From: Allobosea sp. CRIB-10
GTDB taxonomy: Bacteria > Pseudomonadota > Alphaproteobacteria > Rhizobiales > Beijerinckiaceae
Assembly: GCF_900112185.1 (NCBI RefSeq)
Contig: NZ_FOKP01000011.1
Location: 62,001 to 126,000, forward strand
Direction of reading: 5' to 3'
Length of the DNA: 64,000 nucleotides
Shown here: positions 28,517-37,854 of the stretch, one piece after another
Position numbering within the stretch: position 1 is the first letter of the stretch
Layout: every line of letters begins with the position of its first letter
The notes under the pieces: generated by a model
What the model saw: the letters and a program-made list of their open reading frames with translations, nothing else
Told to the model about the DNA's origin: nothing
Database searches by the model: none
Translations under genes and position numbers: made by a program

Positions 28517-29704
28517 TCAGCCGCGTGCTGCGGGCGCGGGCGCCTCGGCCTCGAAGGAGAGGCCGAAGGCGACCGGCAGCCACAGGAACAGGTAGTGCAT
28601 GTTCGCGAAGGCGAAGATGTTCGGCAGGTCCGTGCCCATATAGGCGAAGCTGAAGACCAGCGCCGCCGAGCAGAAATAGCCGAGCTTGCCGCCCGCCTCC
28701 GTCAGGCGCACGCAATATGCATAGGTGAGGGCGATGAAGGCCGCGAGCGCCGGCAGGCCGAAGAACATCGCCATCCCGAGGAAGCTGTTATGCGGGTGGT
28801 TCAGCACGATGCTGTCGAAGCGGAATGTCGGGCCGAGGCCGAAGAGCGGGTGCTCGGCGAGATTGGCGATGGCCCAGGACCAGATCTCCAGCCGGGCGGA
28901 GGGGCGGCAGAAGCTCTGGCCGTCGGCGCAGAACTGCGCCCGCAGATAGGGCTCGACGAGGATCAGGCTCGTGGTCAGCACCCAGGCCAGGAGCGCCGTG
29001 GCGAACAGGCTCCCCGGCCGCCTCCGCAGCGGGGTCTGCGCCGCCGCGAGCGCGATCAGGAGCGCGATCAGGGGCCCCCGGCTCTGGGTCAGCACGAGCG
29101 CTAGCGCGATCGGTGCCGCCGCGAGGGCAAGCATGGCGAGGGGGCGTCCGCTGCGCCACAGGGTCATTGCCGCGATCAGCGCGATGGACAGGCCGCCGGC
29201 GCCGAGGATGGCGTTGCCGGGCCGGCCGAGCGGCACCAGCCGCTCGCTCCAGGGCAGGCCGGAGGCCGTGTGCAGGACGAGCGATGCCGTCGCGCTCACG
29301 CAAGCCACGACGAGCAGGCTGCGGCAGATGAAGGCGAGGTCGCAGCTGGCGATCAGTCGCCTGCCTGCCAGCAGCACCAGACCGATGAGCACGAAGCTCG
29401 AAAGGCTTTCGGCGGCCGGCCCCGCAGCGACGCCGTTGACGACGAGGCTCGCGGCCGTCCATGCGGCGAAGCCTCCGATGCTGGCGAGCGCCCAGGCCAG
29501 CGGGCGCCGCAGCGGCGCACGCAGCAGGTTGCGGTCCGAGAGCACGATGAGCGCCAGCGAGGCGATCATCAGCTTCGCCGAGAGGTTCTTGGGAATGAAA
29601 TAGGCCGAGAGCAGGAAGGCATGGAAGCCGACGATGCACAGCATGTCCGGTTCGAGCAGTCGCCGGCCACGCCAGCTCTCGATCGGCTTCGGCAGGGAGG
29701 TCAT
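28517..29704 (-). CDS. O-antigen ligase family membrane protein
   Basis: This 395-aa polytopic protein has about ten hydrophobic segments and the Wzy_C / O-antigen ligase pattern. A large periplasmic loop ends in VLNHPHNSFLGMAMFFG, with the conserved HPHN motif. It should act in the inner membrane, joining or polymerising polysaccharide on a lipid carrier. It lies 15 bases downstream of a GT61 glycosyltransferase, so the two form a surface-glycan pair. Whether it is a ligase or a polymerase cannot be told. Confidence 0.8.
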   Translation of the reverse strand: MTSLPKPIESWRGRRLLEPDMLCIVGFHAFLLSAYFIPKNLSAKLMIASLALIVLSDRNLLRAPLRRPLAWALASIGGFAAWTAASLVVNGVAAGPAAESLSSFVLIGLVLLAGRRLIASCDLAFICRSLLVVACVSATASLVLHTASGLPWSERLVPLGRPGNAILGAGGLSIALIAAMTLWRSGRPLAMLALAAAPIALALVLTQSRGPLIALLIALAAAQTPLRRRPGSLFATALLAWVLTTSLILVEPYLRAQFCADGQSFCRPSARLEIWSWAIANLAEHPLFGLGPTFRFDSIVLNHPHNSFLGMAMFFGLPALAAFIALTYAYCVRLTEAGGKLGYFCSAALVFSFAYMGTDLPNIFAFANMHYLFLWLPVAFGLSFEAEAPAPAARG

Positions 29705-29719
29705 CGCGCGTCCAGCCTG

Positions 29720-30910
29720 TCACACGGCCGCGGCGTCGGCGACGCGGATGATCGAATCCGCCATCTGCCGCGGCTCGATCGCGAAGCTCTGCTTGGCGCC
29801 TTCCGGCCCGCCGAGGAGCGGGACGACCTTTGCGCCGGCCTCGCCGGCCCAGTGCAGCACTGTGGTCTTGCGTGCGTTTTCGGCCATGATCTCGACGACG
29901 GTGGCGCCCGGCTTGCAGAATAGGGAGTTCGCCAGCGCTGCGCCATGCATCGCCGCGATCACGTCGGCGCCGGCGCAGGCCGCGATCTGCTCGGCATGGT
30001 TGCCCCAATTCGGCTCCATGACGCGGAAGCCGGCCTTCTCGAGATGGCCGATCATCTCCTCTTCCCCGGCGACGGCGCGCAGCCGGTGGTTGCGCCGGCG
30101 CAGATAGAGCCGCGCCGCCGGCGGGGGCGGCGGGACGTCGCGATAGGCGGCGCCGAAGATCGCATGCGCCGTCGGCAGCGCCTCCGGCACGCCGAAGATG
30201 CGCTCGATATTGGGGCAGTGGCTGCGGGCGTAGAGATAGCGCTCTGCCAGCACATGCTGCGTCGGCTCGAGCTTGAGATGCCTGACGGGGATGCCCAGCA
30301 GCCTGATCCCCTCGATGAAGGCGTCCAGCATCGGAGGGTTCGTGCGCGAGACGATCACGATGCCCTCGCGCTCGTTGATCGCGCCGACGCGGACGGCTTC
30401 GCAGATCGGCATCAGCACGTCGGTGAGGAGATGGGTGTAGTGCCACAGGGGCGGAATCGCGAGGCAGGGCTCGCTGATCCTGATGCGCTTGAGCGCCACC
30501 GGAGCCGGATAGGCGAAGGCCCAGCGCGCCTTGCCGCGCTGGCCGAGTGAGATCTGCTTGCCTGAGGAGGCGCTGGCCGGCGTCAGCGTGTGGCCGGGAA
30601 TCACGACGTCGGCGATCTCGGCGACCATGGTGCGCGACATGTCGGGCGCGCCGGCCGTCTCCATCGGGTTCGGCACGTCGACGTTGAATTGCGTCACGAT
30701 GGCCCGGGCTTCGTCATGGCGCGGCTCGAAGAGCCGATGCTTCCATTGCAGATCGTGGATGACCCTTGCATCGCCCGGCCATTCGAAATCGGGGAAAAAT
30801 CCGGTCGCGAGCCGCGAGAACCGGCTTCGGCCGAGCGTCGCGTCACAGAGCGAGAAGGCCAGCGGTTTGAGGTCGAGGAGCCGATCGAGAAAGGTGTGAT
30901 GTCGGGCCAT
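29720..30910 (-). CDS. Glycosyltransferase family 61 protein
   Basis: This 396-aa protein has the DUF563/GT61 C-terminal domain: RLYLRRRNHRLRAVAGEEEM, PNWGNHAEQIAACAGADVIAAMHGAALAN and GATVVEIMA. The AAMHGAALAN box is typical. The ATG at 30910 gives a cytoplasmic protein with no signal peptide. It probably adds a pentose or hexose to a surface polysaccharide and is the first gene of a pair with the O-antigen ligase-like gene. Confidence 0.82.
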   Translation of the reverse strand: MARHHTFLDRLLDLKPLAFSLCDATLGRSRFSRLATGFFPDFEWPGDARVIHDLQWKHRLFEPRHDEARAIVTQFNVDVPNPMETAGAPDMSRTMVAEIADVVIPGHTLTPASASSGKQISLGQRGKARWAFAYPAPVALKRIRISEPCLAIPPLWHYTHLLTDVLMPICEAVRVGAINEREGIVIVSRTNPPMLDAFIEGIRLLGIPVRHLKLEPTQHVLAERYLYARSHCPNIERIFGVPEALPTAHAIFGAAYRDVPPPPPAARLYLRRRNHRLRAVAGEEEMIGHLEKAGFRVMEPNWGNHAEQIAACAGADVIAAMHGAALANSLFCKPGATVVEIMAENARKTTVLHWAGEAGAKVVPLLGGPEGAKQSFAIEPRQMADSIIRVADAAAV

Positions 30911-31096
30911 TCCGGTCTCCGGTCGAATTCCAGTCGCTGCGCCCGAGCAAGTATCCACTTCAGGCAGCCCGGTGACGTGCCGCCCACGCTCATCCAGCAG
31001 CAGCGGGTAAGCAGATATCGCCGTCGAATCAAGGCCGCGCAGTGGAATCGGGCCCGGACACACCGCAGTGTCAGGCGGCCAGCATCTGTCGTCTGC

Positions 31097-31459
31097 TTAC
31101 GATTTCCGGCAGGCATAGGGCATGAAGGTCGAGGCGAGCCCGGCATTCATGCCCGCCATCACCATGACATTGGCGAAGTTGAGCTCCTCGGCGCTGCGCG
31201 GGCAGACATCTGACCGGCTCTGGCAGCCGGAGGCGATGAAGGCTTCGTTGCCGGTGATGAACTCCTGCCCGAGCCCCTTCCGGCCGAAACGCTTGAGCGC
31301 CTCATCATAGGCGCTGCGCCAGCGCTGGCATTTCACCTCTGGCCAGGCTCCCGTGATCTGTGAGGGCGGCGCCGGCTCGGTCTGGGCCGATGCCGGCGAG
31401 ACGGGAAGAAGGACGAGCGCCCCGAGGATGAGGGCGGTGCTTGCGGGGGTCGTAGCCAT
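31097..31459 (-). CDS. Small secreted hypothetical protein
   Basis: This 120-aa protein has a signal peptide (MATTPASTALILGALVLLPVSPASA) and three Cys in the mature part that could form disulfides. No family is recognised. Its last 17 residues are duplicated in a remnant at 28421-28474, so it once had a nearby paralogue. The gap of 186 bases to the GT61 gene shows no further gene. Confidence 0.65.
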   Translation of the reverse strand: MATTPASTALILGALVLLPVSPASAQTEPAPPSQITGAWPEVKCQRWRSAYDEALKRFGRKGLGQEFITGNEAFIASGCQSRSDVCPRSAEELNFANVMVMAGMNAGLASTFMPYACRKS

Positions 31460-31526
31460 TCGGGAGGTCACCGGGACAAAGAACGCGCTCACGGATGGCC
31501 CGGCTTTGCGGCGGGAATAAAGCTGA

Positions 31527-32822
31527 TCACTCGGCCGCGCCTTCCAGCAGTGCGATGCGCCGTTCGGTTGCGGCGCGGCCGAGCTGGTCCATGGCGAAGC
31601 GATAAGCGCCGATCCCGCCGGAATCGATGTCGCCGCGCGCATAACTCGCCAGCACGCCCGCGAGGATGGCATCGGCTTCGCGCTCCATCGCCGAAAGCTC
31701 CGGCTCGTCCGCCGCGGTCCGCATCGCGCCGAGCAGGACGACGAGACGGCTGAGGTCCGCCATCGCCCGCTTGCGGCGTGCCGAGCTGTCATAGCCGAGC
31801 AGGCCGGCCGCGCCGGAGCCGAGCAGAGAAAGCGCCATCACGCCGAGATAGAACCAGTCGCCATAGCGCTCGAAGAAGGTTTCTTGCTCGCCGTCGATGA
31901 AGGCCGCGGCGCCGCTATGCACCGCAAGCGGGGCGTCCTTGTCGGTCTCGGGCGTCTCCAGCCCCTGGATCGCCGGCAGATCGGTAGCGAGCGTGACGCG
32001 CAGGGACAGGATCGCGCCGACGAGCTCGCCGACCCTGGCATCGTCGAGCGATTGCGCCGCCATCAGGCGTGAGGTGATCGAGATGCTCGGCAGGTTCTCG
32101 GCCGGCAGCGGCGGGTCGCCGCCGAGCGCGCCGCGGACGATCTCGCCGCTCTCGATGGCGCGATTTCTGGCGGCGAGCGCATCGGCTTCACGAATCGGGA
32201 TGATGGTCGGCTCGTCCCCGAAGGCCCGGTGCAGGCGTGTGCTGGTCTCGGTGACGACGCGGGCGTTCAGCACATTGACGGCAAAGAGCGCGTCGATGTG
32301 ACCATCCGTGATCGCCGCTGCGACATCCTCCGGACCGAGCGGGACGATCGTCACGGCCTCCGGCGAAACGTCGTATTGCGACAGCACGAGCTTCAGCAGG
32401 TCGAGATTGCCCGATGGCGCGCGTACCACGCCGATGCGCTTGCCGCGCAGGCCGGAGATGCGGTCGGTGCCCAGATCCTTGGAGCCGATGAAGAAGGGGA
32501 AGGAACGGCGGGTGATCAGCGCCGTGTCGGCCTTGGCCGGCAGGGCGATGTCGGGCCGGACGATCGCGAGGTCGACCTTGCCCTCATCGATCCGCTTCGC
32601 GCTCTCGGCCGAGCCCTCGGTCAGGACGAGCCGCAGGCGCACCGGCTTTTTCTCGCGGCTCAGCCCCTGGACGAGGGCTGCGGCGAGTCTGGCGTCGTCC
32701 GAGCCGAGCGGGCCGACCGCAAGCTTCAGCGTCCGGGGCTGGGTCCACATGTAGACGGCGAGCGCGACGAGGCCGGCCATCAGCAGGAGCGCCGCCAGAC
32801 CTGCAAAGAAACGCCGCCCCAT
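31527..32822 (-). CDS. TAXI family TRAP transporter solute-binding subunit
   Basis: The 431-aa protein begins with an N-terminal hydrophobic anchor (FFAGLAALLLMAGLVALAVYM). A TAXI-type binding domain follows (LKLAVGPLGSDDARLAAAL, VDLAIVRPDIALP, LRGKRIGVVRAPSGN), then a C-terminal transmembrane segment near 330-350 and a cytoplasmic helical tail. It is thus membrane-tethered at both ends. No DctQ/DctM-type permease is adjacent, so it may serve a distant transporter or act as a sensor. Confidence 0.8.
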   Translation of the reverse strand: MGRRFFAGLAALLLMAGLVALAVYMWTQPRTLKLAVGPLGSDDARLAAALVQGLSREKKPVRLRLVLTEGSAESAKRIDEGKVDLAIVRPDIALPAKADTALITRRSFPFFIGSKDLGTDRISGLRGKRIGVVRAPSGNLDLLKLVLSQYDVSPEAVTIVPLGPEDVAAAITDGHIDALFAVNVLNARVVTETSTRLHRAFGDEPTIIPIREADALAARNRAIESGEIVRGALGGDPPLPAENLPSISITSRLMAAQSLDDARVGELVGAILSLRVTLATDLPAIQGLETPETDKDAPLAVHSGAAAFIDGEQETFFERYGDWFYLGVMALSLLGSGAAGLLGYDSSARRKRAMADLSRLVVLLGAMRTAADEPELSAMEREADAILAGVLASYARGDIDSGGIGAYRFAMDQLGRAATERRIALLEGAAE

Positions 32823-33076
32823 GCCCCGCCCGCTTTTGCCCCGCTATGTCAGCCTCTTCCTGCGCATCATGTCACAAGTGCGGCGGGAAGGGTTATTGGT
32901 CATGCCAATGGCTCAGAATGGAGACATGCGCATGTGCCGGACAAGGCAAAGCGCAGATCCGGGATCCGTGCCGCAGCGTATCCGCCAAGGGCTCGGACAC
33001 AGCGCGCGATTCTTCCGCCGGGCGTCCCGGACGACCGGGAGTTTTCGTAGAAGGCTCATTGCTCTACAGGAACGGC

Positions 33077-33760
33077 ATGACATATGGCGACGCCTTCCCG
33101 ATCAAGATCTGCGGCCTGTCGACTCTGGAGACGCTGGAAGCGGCCCTCGTCGCCGGTGCCGGTATGATCGGCCTCAACTTCCATCCGAAGAGTCCGCGCT
33201 ACGTCACGCCGCAGCGCGCTGTAGAACTGGCTGCGCAAGCGCGCGGCCGGACCGGGATCGTCGCACTGGTCGTCGACTATGCGCCGGAGCAGGCAGCCGA
33301 GCTTGCCCGGATCGTGCAGCCCGACTGGATGCAATTGCATGGCAAGGAGACGCCGGAGCAGGTCGCCGCGATCAGGGCCGCGACCGGCCTGCCGGTGATG
33401 AAGGCGCTCGGTGTCGCCAATGCCGCCGATCTCGATCAGGTCGCGCTCTATCACGGCATCGCCGACCGTATCCTGCTCGACGCCAAGCCGCCCAAGGACG
33501 CAGCCTATCCCGGCGGGCACGGCAGGCCGTTCGACTGGAGCTTGTTGAGCAGCCTCGACCCGGCTTTCCGCTTCATGCTATCGGGCGGGCTCGATCCGGC
33601 GAATGTCGCGGAGGCCATCCGTATCGCGAGGCCGGACGGCGTCGACGTCTCTTCCGGGGTCGAAAGCGCGCCCGGCGTCAAGGATGCCGGTAAGATCGCG
33701 GAATTCGTCAGGGCCGCCCGTTCGGCGGCGGCACAGTTGAAGAAGGCAGGCCAGGCATGA
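33077..33760 (+). CDS. trpF: Phosphoribosylanthranilate isomerase
   Basis: This 227-aa protein catalyses the third tryptophan step. It opens with PIKICGLST carrying the catalytic Cys12, and has [19 protein letters not shown] with the catalytic Asp region, and the phosphate-binding [14 protein letters not shown] near the end. ATG 33077 gives the usual length and follows an ACAGGA site. It overlaps trpB by four bases. The gap upstream to the TAXI gene (32823-33076) holds a small inverted repeat ATTGG-N5-CCAAT at 32895-32909 and no gene. Confidence 0.95.
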   Translation: MTYGDAFPIKICGLSTLETLEAALVAGAGMIGLNFHPKSPRYVTPQRAVELAAQARGRTGIVALVVDYAPEQAAELARIVQPDWMQLHGKETPEQVAAIRAATGLPVMKALGVANAADLDQVALYHGIADRILLDAKPPKDAAYPGGHGRPFDWSLLSSLDPAFRFMLSGGLDPANVAEAIRIARPDGVDVSSGVESAPGVKDAGKIAEFVRAARSAAAQLKKAGQA

Positions 33761-34974
33761 ACGCGCCGCACGCACGCAACAGCTTCCGGAACGGCCCGGA
33801 CGAGAACGGCCGCTTCGGCCAGTTCGGCGGCCGCTTCGTCGCCGAGACGCTGATGCCGCTGATCCTCGAGCTGGAACAGGCCTACAACGCCGCCAAGGCC
33901 GATCCGGCCTATCACGCCGAGATGACATCGGGCCTGAAGCACTATGTCGGCCGGCCCTCGCCGCTCTATCTCGCCGAGCGTCTGACCGAGCATTTCGGCG
34001 GCGCCAAGGTCTACCTCAAGCGCGAGGAACTGAACCACACCGGCTCGCACAAGGTGAACAATGTGCTCGGCCAGATCCTGCTCGCCCGCCGCATGGGCAA
34101 GAAAAGGATCATCGCCGAGACCGGCGCCGGCCAGCATGGCGTCGCAACCGCCACGCTCTGCGCCCGCTACGGCCTCGAATGCATCGTCTACATGGGCGCG
34201 GTCGACGTCGCCCGGCAGGCACCGAACGTCTTCCGCATGCAGATGCTGGGCGCGACCGTCGTGCCGGTCGAATCCGGCACCAAGACGCTGAAGGACGCGA
34301 TGAATGAGGCGCTGCGCGACTGGGTGACCAATGTCGGCACGACCTTCTACTGCATCGGCACGGTCGCCGGCCCGCACCCCTATCCGGCGATGGTGCGCGA
34401 TTTCCAGTCGATCATCGGCAAGGAGACGCGCGAGCAGATGCAGGAGATGGAAGGCCGGCTGCCGGATTCGCTCGTCGCCTGCATCGGCGGCGGCTCGAAC
34501 GCGATGGGGCTGTTCCATCCTTTCCTCGACGACAAGAGCGTCGAGATCTACGGCGTCGAGGCCGCCGGTCACGGCATCCCGTCCGGCCTGCATGCGGCCT
34601 CGCTGACCGGCGGGCGCCCCGGCGTGCTGCACGGCAACCGCACCTATCTGCTGATGAACGAGGACGGGCAGATCAACGACGCCCATTCGATTTCGGCCGG
34701 GCTCGATTATCCTGGCATCGGCCCGGAGCATTCCTGGCTGCACGATATCGGCCGCGCCACCTATCTCTCGGCGACGGACGAGGAGGCGCTCGAAGCCTTC
34801 CAGCTGATCTCCAAGCTCGAAGGCATCATCCCGGCGCTGGAATCGGCGCATGCGCTGGCGCGCGTTGCCGAGCTCGCCCCGAAGAAGCCGAAGGACCATC
34901 TGATGGTCGTCAATCTCTCCGGCCGCGGCGACAAGGATATCCCGCAGGTCGCGGAGATTCTGGCGGGGCGGTGA
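33757..34974 (+). CDS. trpB: Tryptophan synthase beta chain
   Basis: This 405-aa PLP enzyme joins indole and serine. HTGSHKVNN carries the PLP Lys99, GAGQHG and GGGSNAMG the cofactor loop, and [13 protein letters not shown] the C-terminal signature. It is coupled to trpF by an ATGA overlap. Unlike the usual rhizobial order, trpA does not follow; it is 5 kb away on the other strand. Confidence 0.97.
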   Translation: MNAPHARNSFRNGPDENGRFGQFGGRFVAETLMPLILELEQAYNAAKADPAYHAEMTSGLKHYVGRPSPLYLAERLTEHFGGAKVYLKREELNHTGSHKVNNVLGQILLARRMGKKRIIAETGAGQHGVATATLCARYGLECIVYMGAVDVARQAPNVFRMQMLGATVVPVESGTKTLKDAMNEALRDWVTNVGTTFYCIGTVAGPHPYPAMVRDFQSIIGKETREQMQEMEGRLPDSLVACIGGGSNAMGLFHPFLDDKSVEIYGVEAAGHGIPSGLHAASLTGGRPGVLHGNRTYLLMNEDGQINDAHSISAGLDYPGIGPEHSWLHDIGRATYLSATDEEALEAFQLISKLEGIIPALESAHALARVAELAPKKPKDHLMVVNLSGRGDKDIPQVAEILAGR

Positions 34975-35070
34975 GCGTGTTGTCCTGATGCTGCCCCAAT
35001 AGGTTGCGCATGGTGCGCGCCGCAGAAGCGGTGCTTGCTCCTGCGGACTATTCCTCAGCGAAGGACGATC

Positions 35071-35808
35071 ATGTCGAAGACCAAGAAGGCCCTGCTCATC
35101 GCCGCGCTTGCGGCGTTTTCCGCTCCCGTGCACGCCCAGACCGCTGGGCCGCTGGCGCCGGCGGAAGGGATCGTGATCCAGACCACCGGCGAAGTCCGGG
35201 TGAAGCCCGATCTCGCCACCGTCCATGCCGGCGTGGTCAGCGAGGGCAAGACCGCGGCGGAAGCGCTGGCGAAGAACACCCCGGCGCTGGCCAAGCTGAT
35301 CGAGGCGGTCAAGGCCGCCGGCGTGGCCCAGGGCGATCTTTCGACCTCGCAGATCGCGCTGACGCCGCGGATGACGCAACCCTCCGCCTCCTCCTCGCCG
35401 CAGGCGCGCGCGCCGAAGATCGACGGCTACGAGGCGCGCACCGGCATCACCGTGATCGTGCGCGATCTCGCCAAGGCCGGCCCGCTGATCGACGCGCTGG
35501 TCGCCGCCGGCGCCAATGACATGTCCGGCATCAGCTTCGGCCTCGCCGACGAGGACAAGGCCAAGGACCAGGCCCGCGACAAGGCGGCGGAAGCGGCGCG
35601 TGCTCGGGCCGAAATCTATGCCAAACGCCTCGGCGTCAAGGTCGGCGAGCTCGTCTCGATTGTCGAGGCGGAGGCCGAGCCGCCGGCACGGCCGATGGGC
35701 GATGTCAGGGCCTATCGCATGGCGGCAGGCGCCGCGCCGATCCAGGTCGAGCCGGGCGAGGTCACCGTCAGCGCCGCGCTGCGCACGGTCTGGCGGATCG
35801 AGAAGTAA
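35071..35808 (+). CDS. SIMPL domain (DUF541) periplasmic protein
   Basis: This 245-aa protein has a signal peptide ending in APVHA and one SIMPL/DUF541 domain (IVIQTTGEVRVKPDLATVHAGV, YEARTGITVIVRDLAKAGPLIDALVAAGANDMSGISF, AEIYAKRLGVKVGELVSI). Members act in oxidative or surface stress, and their mechanism is unclear. AAGGAC precedes ATG 35071. It lies 96 bases after trpB. Confidence 0.87.
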   Translation: MSKTKKALLIAALAAFSAPVHAQTAGPLAPAEGIVIQTTGEVRVKPDLATVHAGVVSEGKTAAEALAKNTPALAKLIEAVKAAGVAQGDLSTSQIALTPRMTQPSASSSPQARAPKIDGYEARTGITVIVRDLAKAGPLIDALVAAGANDMSGISFGLADEDKAKDQARDKAAEAARARAEIYAKRLGVKVGELVSIVEAEAEPPARPMGDVRAYRMAAGAAPIQVEPGEVTVSAALRTVWRIEK

Positions 35809-35820
35809 GTCTGATGTAAG

Positions 35821-36663
35821 CTACAACATCGGCAGCCCGCGCGGTTTCGGACCGCGCGGGAAGGCCGCGTCGAGCTTGGCGATGTCCGCATTGCCCAGTT
35901 CAAGCTTCAGTGCGCCGGCATTGTCCTCGGCATGGCCTGCTTTCGCGGCCTTCGGGATCGCGAAGACAGCGGGGTTTCGCGTCAGGAAGGCGAGCGCGAC
36001 CTGGCGCGGGCTCGCTCCATGGGCGGCGGCGATCTCGGCCAAGACCTTGCCCTGTGCCGAGCCCTCTGCCGGAAAATCATCCTGACCGAATGGGCTATAG
36101 GCGGTGACCGCGACGCCGTGGCGCTCGCACCAGGGGACCACGGCATGCTCGATCGCCCGTTCACGCAGGTGATAGAGCACCTGGTTGCAGGCGATCCGGC
36201 CGGGGCCGGCGACGCGCAGTGCCTCGTCGAGATCGGCGACGTCGAAATTGCTGACGCCCCAGGACAGGATCTTGCCCTCGGCCTTGAGCTCTTCGAACGC
36301 CGCGAAAGTCTCCGCCAAGGGATATGAGCCGCGCCAGTGGAGCAGGTAGCAGTCGAGCCGGTCGGTCCCGAGCCGGTGCAATGATTGCTCGCAGGTCCTG
36401 CGCGTGCCGGCCTTCGAGGCGTTGTGGGGCAGCACCTTCGAGACCAGGAAGACCTCGTCGCGCCGGCCGGCGAGCGCTTCGCCGGTGATCTCCTCGGCGC
36501 GGCCGTCGCCATACATCTCGGCCGTGTCGATATGGGAGAGGCCGAGATCGAGCCCGCGCCGCAGCGCCGCGATCGCCTCGCTTCGCGGGACGCGCTCGAT
36601 GTTCCAGGTGCCCTGGCCGATCCGCGAGACCGCCGGACCGCCCTTGCCGAAAGCTCTGTTCAC
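35821..36663 (-). CDS. Aldo/keto reductase
   Basis: This 280-aa member of the AKR family has a GQGTWNIE start, LSHIDTAEMYGDGRAEEI with catalytic Asp and Tyr, VSKVLPHN with Lys, LLHWRG with His, and a YSPFGQ loop. It resembles 2,5-diketo-gluconate reductase-like (YeaE-type) AKRs. It is convergent with the SIMPL gene, 12 bases away, and 15 bases downstream of a lipoprotein gene. Confidence 0.88.
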   Translation of the reverse strand: MNRAFGKGGPAVSRIGQGTWNIERVPRSEAIAALRRGLDLGLSHIDTAEMYGDGRAEEITGEALAGRRDEVFLVSKVLPHNASKAGTRRTCEQSLHRLGTDRLDCYLLHWRGSYPLAETFAAFEELKAEGKILSWGVSNFDVADLDEALRVAGPGRIACNQVLYHLRERAIEHAVVPWCERHGVAVTAYSPFGQDDFPAEGSAQGKVLAEIAAAHGASPRQVALAFLTRNPAVFAIPKAAKAGHAEDNAGALKLELGNADIAKLDAAFPRGPKPRGLPML

Positions 36664-36678
36664 GGCTCTGCTCCAGCT

Positions 36679-37098
36679 CTAGCGGACCTCGACCTCGTAG
36701 CGGCCATGGCGGATCTCGCCATCGGAATAGCGCACCCGCACCTTGAAGCTGTCGCGGCCACGATAGGCGGGATCCGAGGTGTATTCGAAGGCGAGCGCAT
36801 TGCCGACCTTGCCGTCGCAATGTTCATAGGGGCCGAGGCCGTAGACCGCCTTGGCCTTGCGCGTCAGCATCCGGACGCTGCCGTGCTGCGGCTTCTGGGT
36901 CAGCACCGCGGTCGGCCGCTTCACCTGCCGGCAACGCGTGTCCATGGTCATGTAGGTCTGCTGCATGAAGGTCGGCTCGCCGGCGATGGCGCGGTCGATG
37001 CCTTCAGCGGCGGTATCGCTGCCGCCAGAAGTCACACAGCCGCCCAGCGCGCCGCAGAGCAGGATCAGGCCGAGCGTCGTCAGTCCGGGGATTGGCAT
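36679..37098 (-). CDS. Small lipoprotein of unknown function
   Basis: This 139-aa protein has a type II signal peptide with lipobox LGGC (Cys21). The mature part has a domain with an Ig-like pattern (SVRMLTRKAKAVYGLG, FEYTSDPAYRGRDSFKVRVRYSDGEIRHGRYEVEVR) resembling cadherin-like or 'Gly-Asp' folds. It is likely membrane-anchored in the periplasm. The family is not recognised. Confidence 0.7.
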   Translation of the reverse strand: MPIPGLTTLGLILLCGALGGCVTSGGSDTAAEGIDRAIAGEPTFMQQTYMTMDTRCRQVKRPTAVLTQKPQHGSVRMLTRKAKAVYGLGPYEHCDGKVGNALAFEYTSDPAYRGRDSFKVRVRYSDGEIRHGRYEVEVR

Positions 37099-37133
37099 GG
37101 CGCTCCTGGCAGGTGGCTTGTGATTCTTGCGTA

Positions 37134-37153
37134 ATGTAGCAACATATCTACAT
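37134..37153. promoter_or_regulatory. Operator of toxin-antitoxin module 1
   Basis: ATGTAG-N8-CTACAT, a 20-bp inverted repeat, lies 24 bases before the antitoxin start and fits antitoxin autoregulation. Its outer half-sites and spacing are identical to those of the operator at 41491-41510 in module 2. Confidence 0.65.
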
Positions 37154-37177
37154 TCAGTGGATGACGGGAGTGTGCCG

Positions 37178-37435
37178 ATGCCGACAACCTTGTCCAGCCG
37201 CGAATTCAATCAGGATGTTGGCCGCGCCAAGAAGGCGGCCCAACAGGGCCCGGTCTTCATCACCGATCGGGGCCAGCCCTCACACGTCCTGCTGAGCGTT
37301 GCCGAATACCGCCGGCTCACCGGCAGGGGGGTGAGCTTGGCTGAGGCGATCGGCGACCCGGAGAGCGCTGATTTTGATTTCGACCCGCCCAAGCTTGGCG
37401 ACAAGATGGGCTTCAAGCTGGTCGATTTCGAGTAA
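37178..37435 (+). CDS. Phd/YefM-type antitoxin
   Basis: This 85-aa protein has a Phd/YefM N-terminal DNA-binding fold (SSREFNQDVGRAKKAAQQGPVFITDRGQPSHVLLSVAEYRRL) and an acidic C-terminal tail for toxin binding. The ATG at 37178 follows GGGAG. The stop overlaps the toxin start by one base (TAATG). It should repress its own promoter through the palindrome at 37134-37153. Confidence 0.88.
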   Translation: MPTTLSSREFNQDVGRAKKAAQQGPVFITDRGQPSHVLLSVAEYRRLTGRGVSLAEAIGDPESADFDFDPPKLGDKMGFKLVDFE

Positions 37436-37854
37436 TGTATCTCCTTGATACGAATGTTTTATCTGAAATCCGGAAGGTTCACCGAGCGAATCCGACCGTT
37501 TGGGCCTGGTCGCAGGTCACGCCCGCAGATCTGCTTTACATCTCCGCTGTGAGCGTACTTGAGATCGAGCAGGGAGTTCTGCTTGTCGAGCGTCGCGATC
37601 CGCAGCAGGGTCGCCTCTTCAGCGACTGGCTGCGGAAGCGCATCCTGCCGCGGTTCGAGGGGCGCATTTTGGCCTTCGATACGGAGGCTGCTCTCCGTTG
37701 CGCCGCATTGCACATCCCCGATCCACGCCCCGAACGCGATGCGATGATTGCGGCTACCGCCCAAGCTCATGCGTTGACGGTTGTGACGCGAAACGTCGCC
37801 GATTTTGTCCGATCCGGCGTCCCCACGCTCAACCCTTGGCTCAAACCTGATTGA
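37435..37854 (+). CDS. VapC-like PIN domain toxin
   Basis: This 139-aa PIN ribonuclease of the FitB/VapC group has the acidic site Asp5 (YLLDTNVLSE), Glu43 or 45 (VLEIEQG), Asp102 (RDAMIAATA) and Asp123 (NVADF). It likely cleaves tRNA or other RNA when free of the antitoxin. GC content is lower at its start than in neighbours, hinting at transfer. Its stop abuts the folC stop with no spacing. Confidence 0.88.
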   Translation: MYLLDTNVLSEIRKVHRANPTVWAWSQVTPADLLYISAVSVLEIEQGVLLVERRDPQQGRLFSDWLRKRILPRFEGRILAFDTEAALRCAALHIPDPRPERDAMIAATAQAHALTVVTRNVADFVRSGVPTLNPWLKPD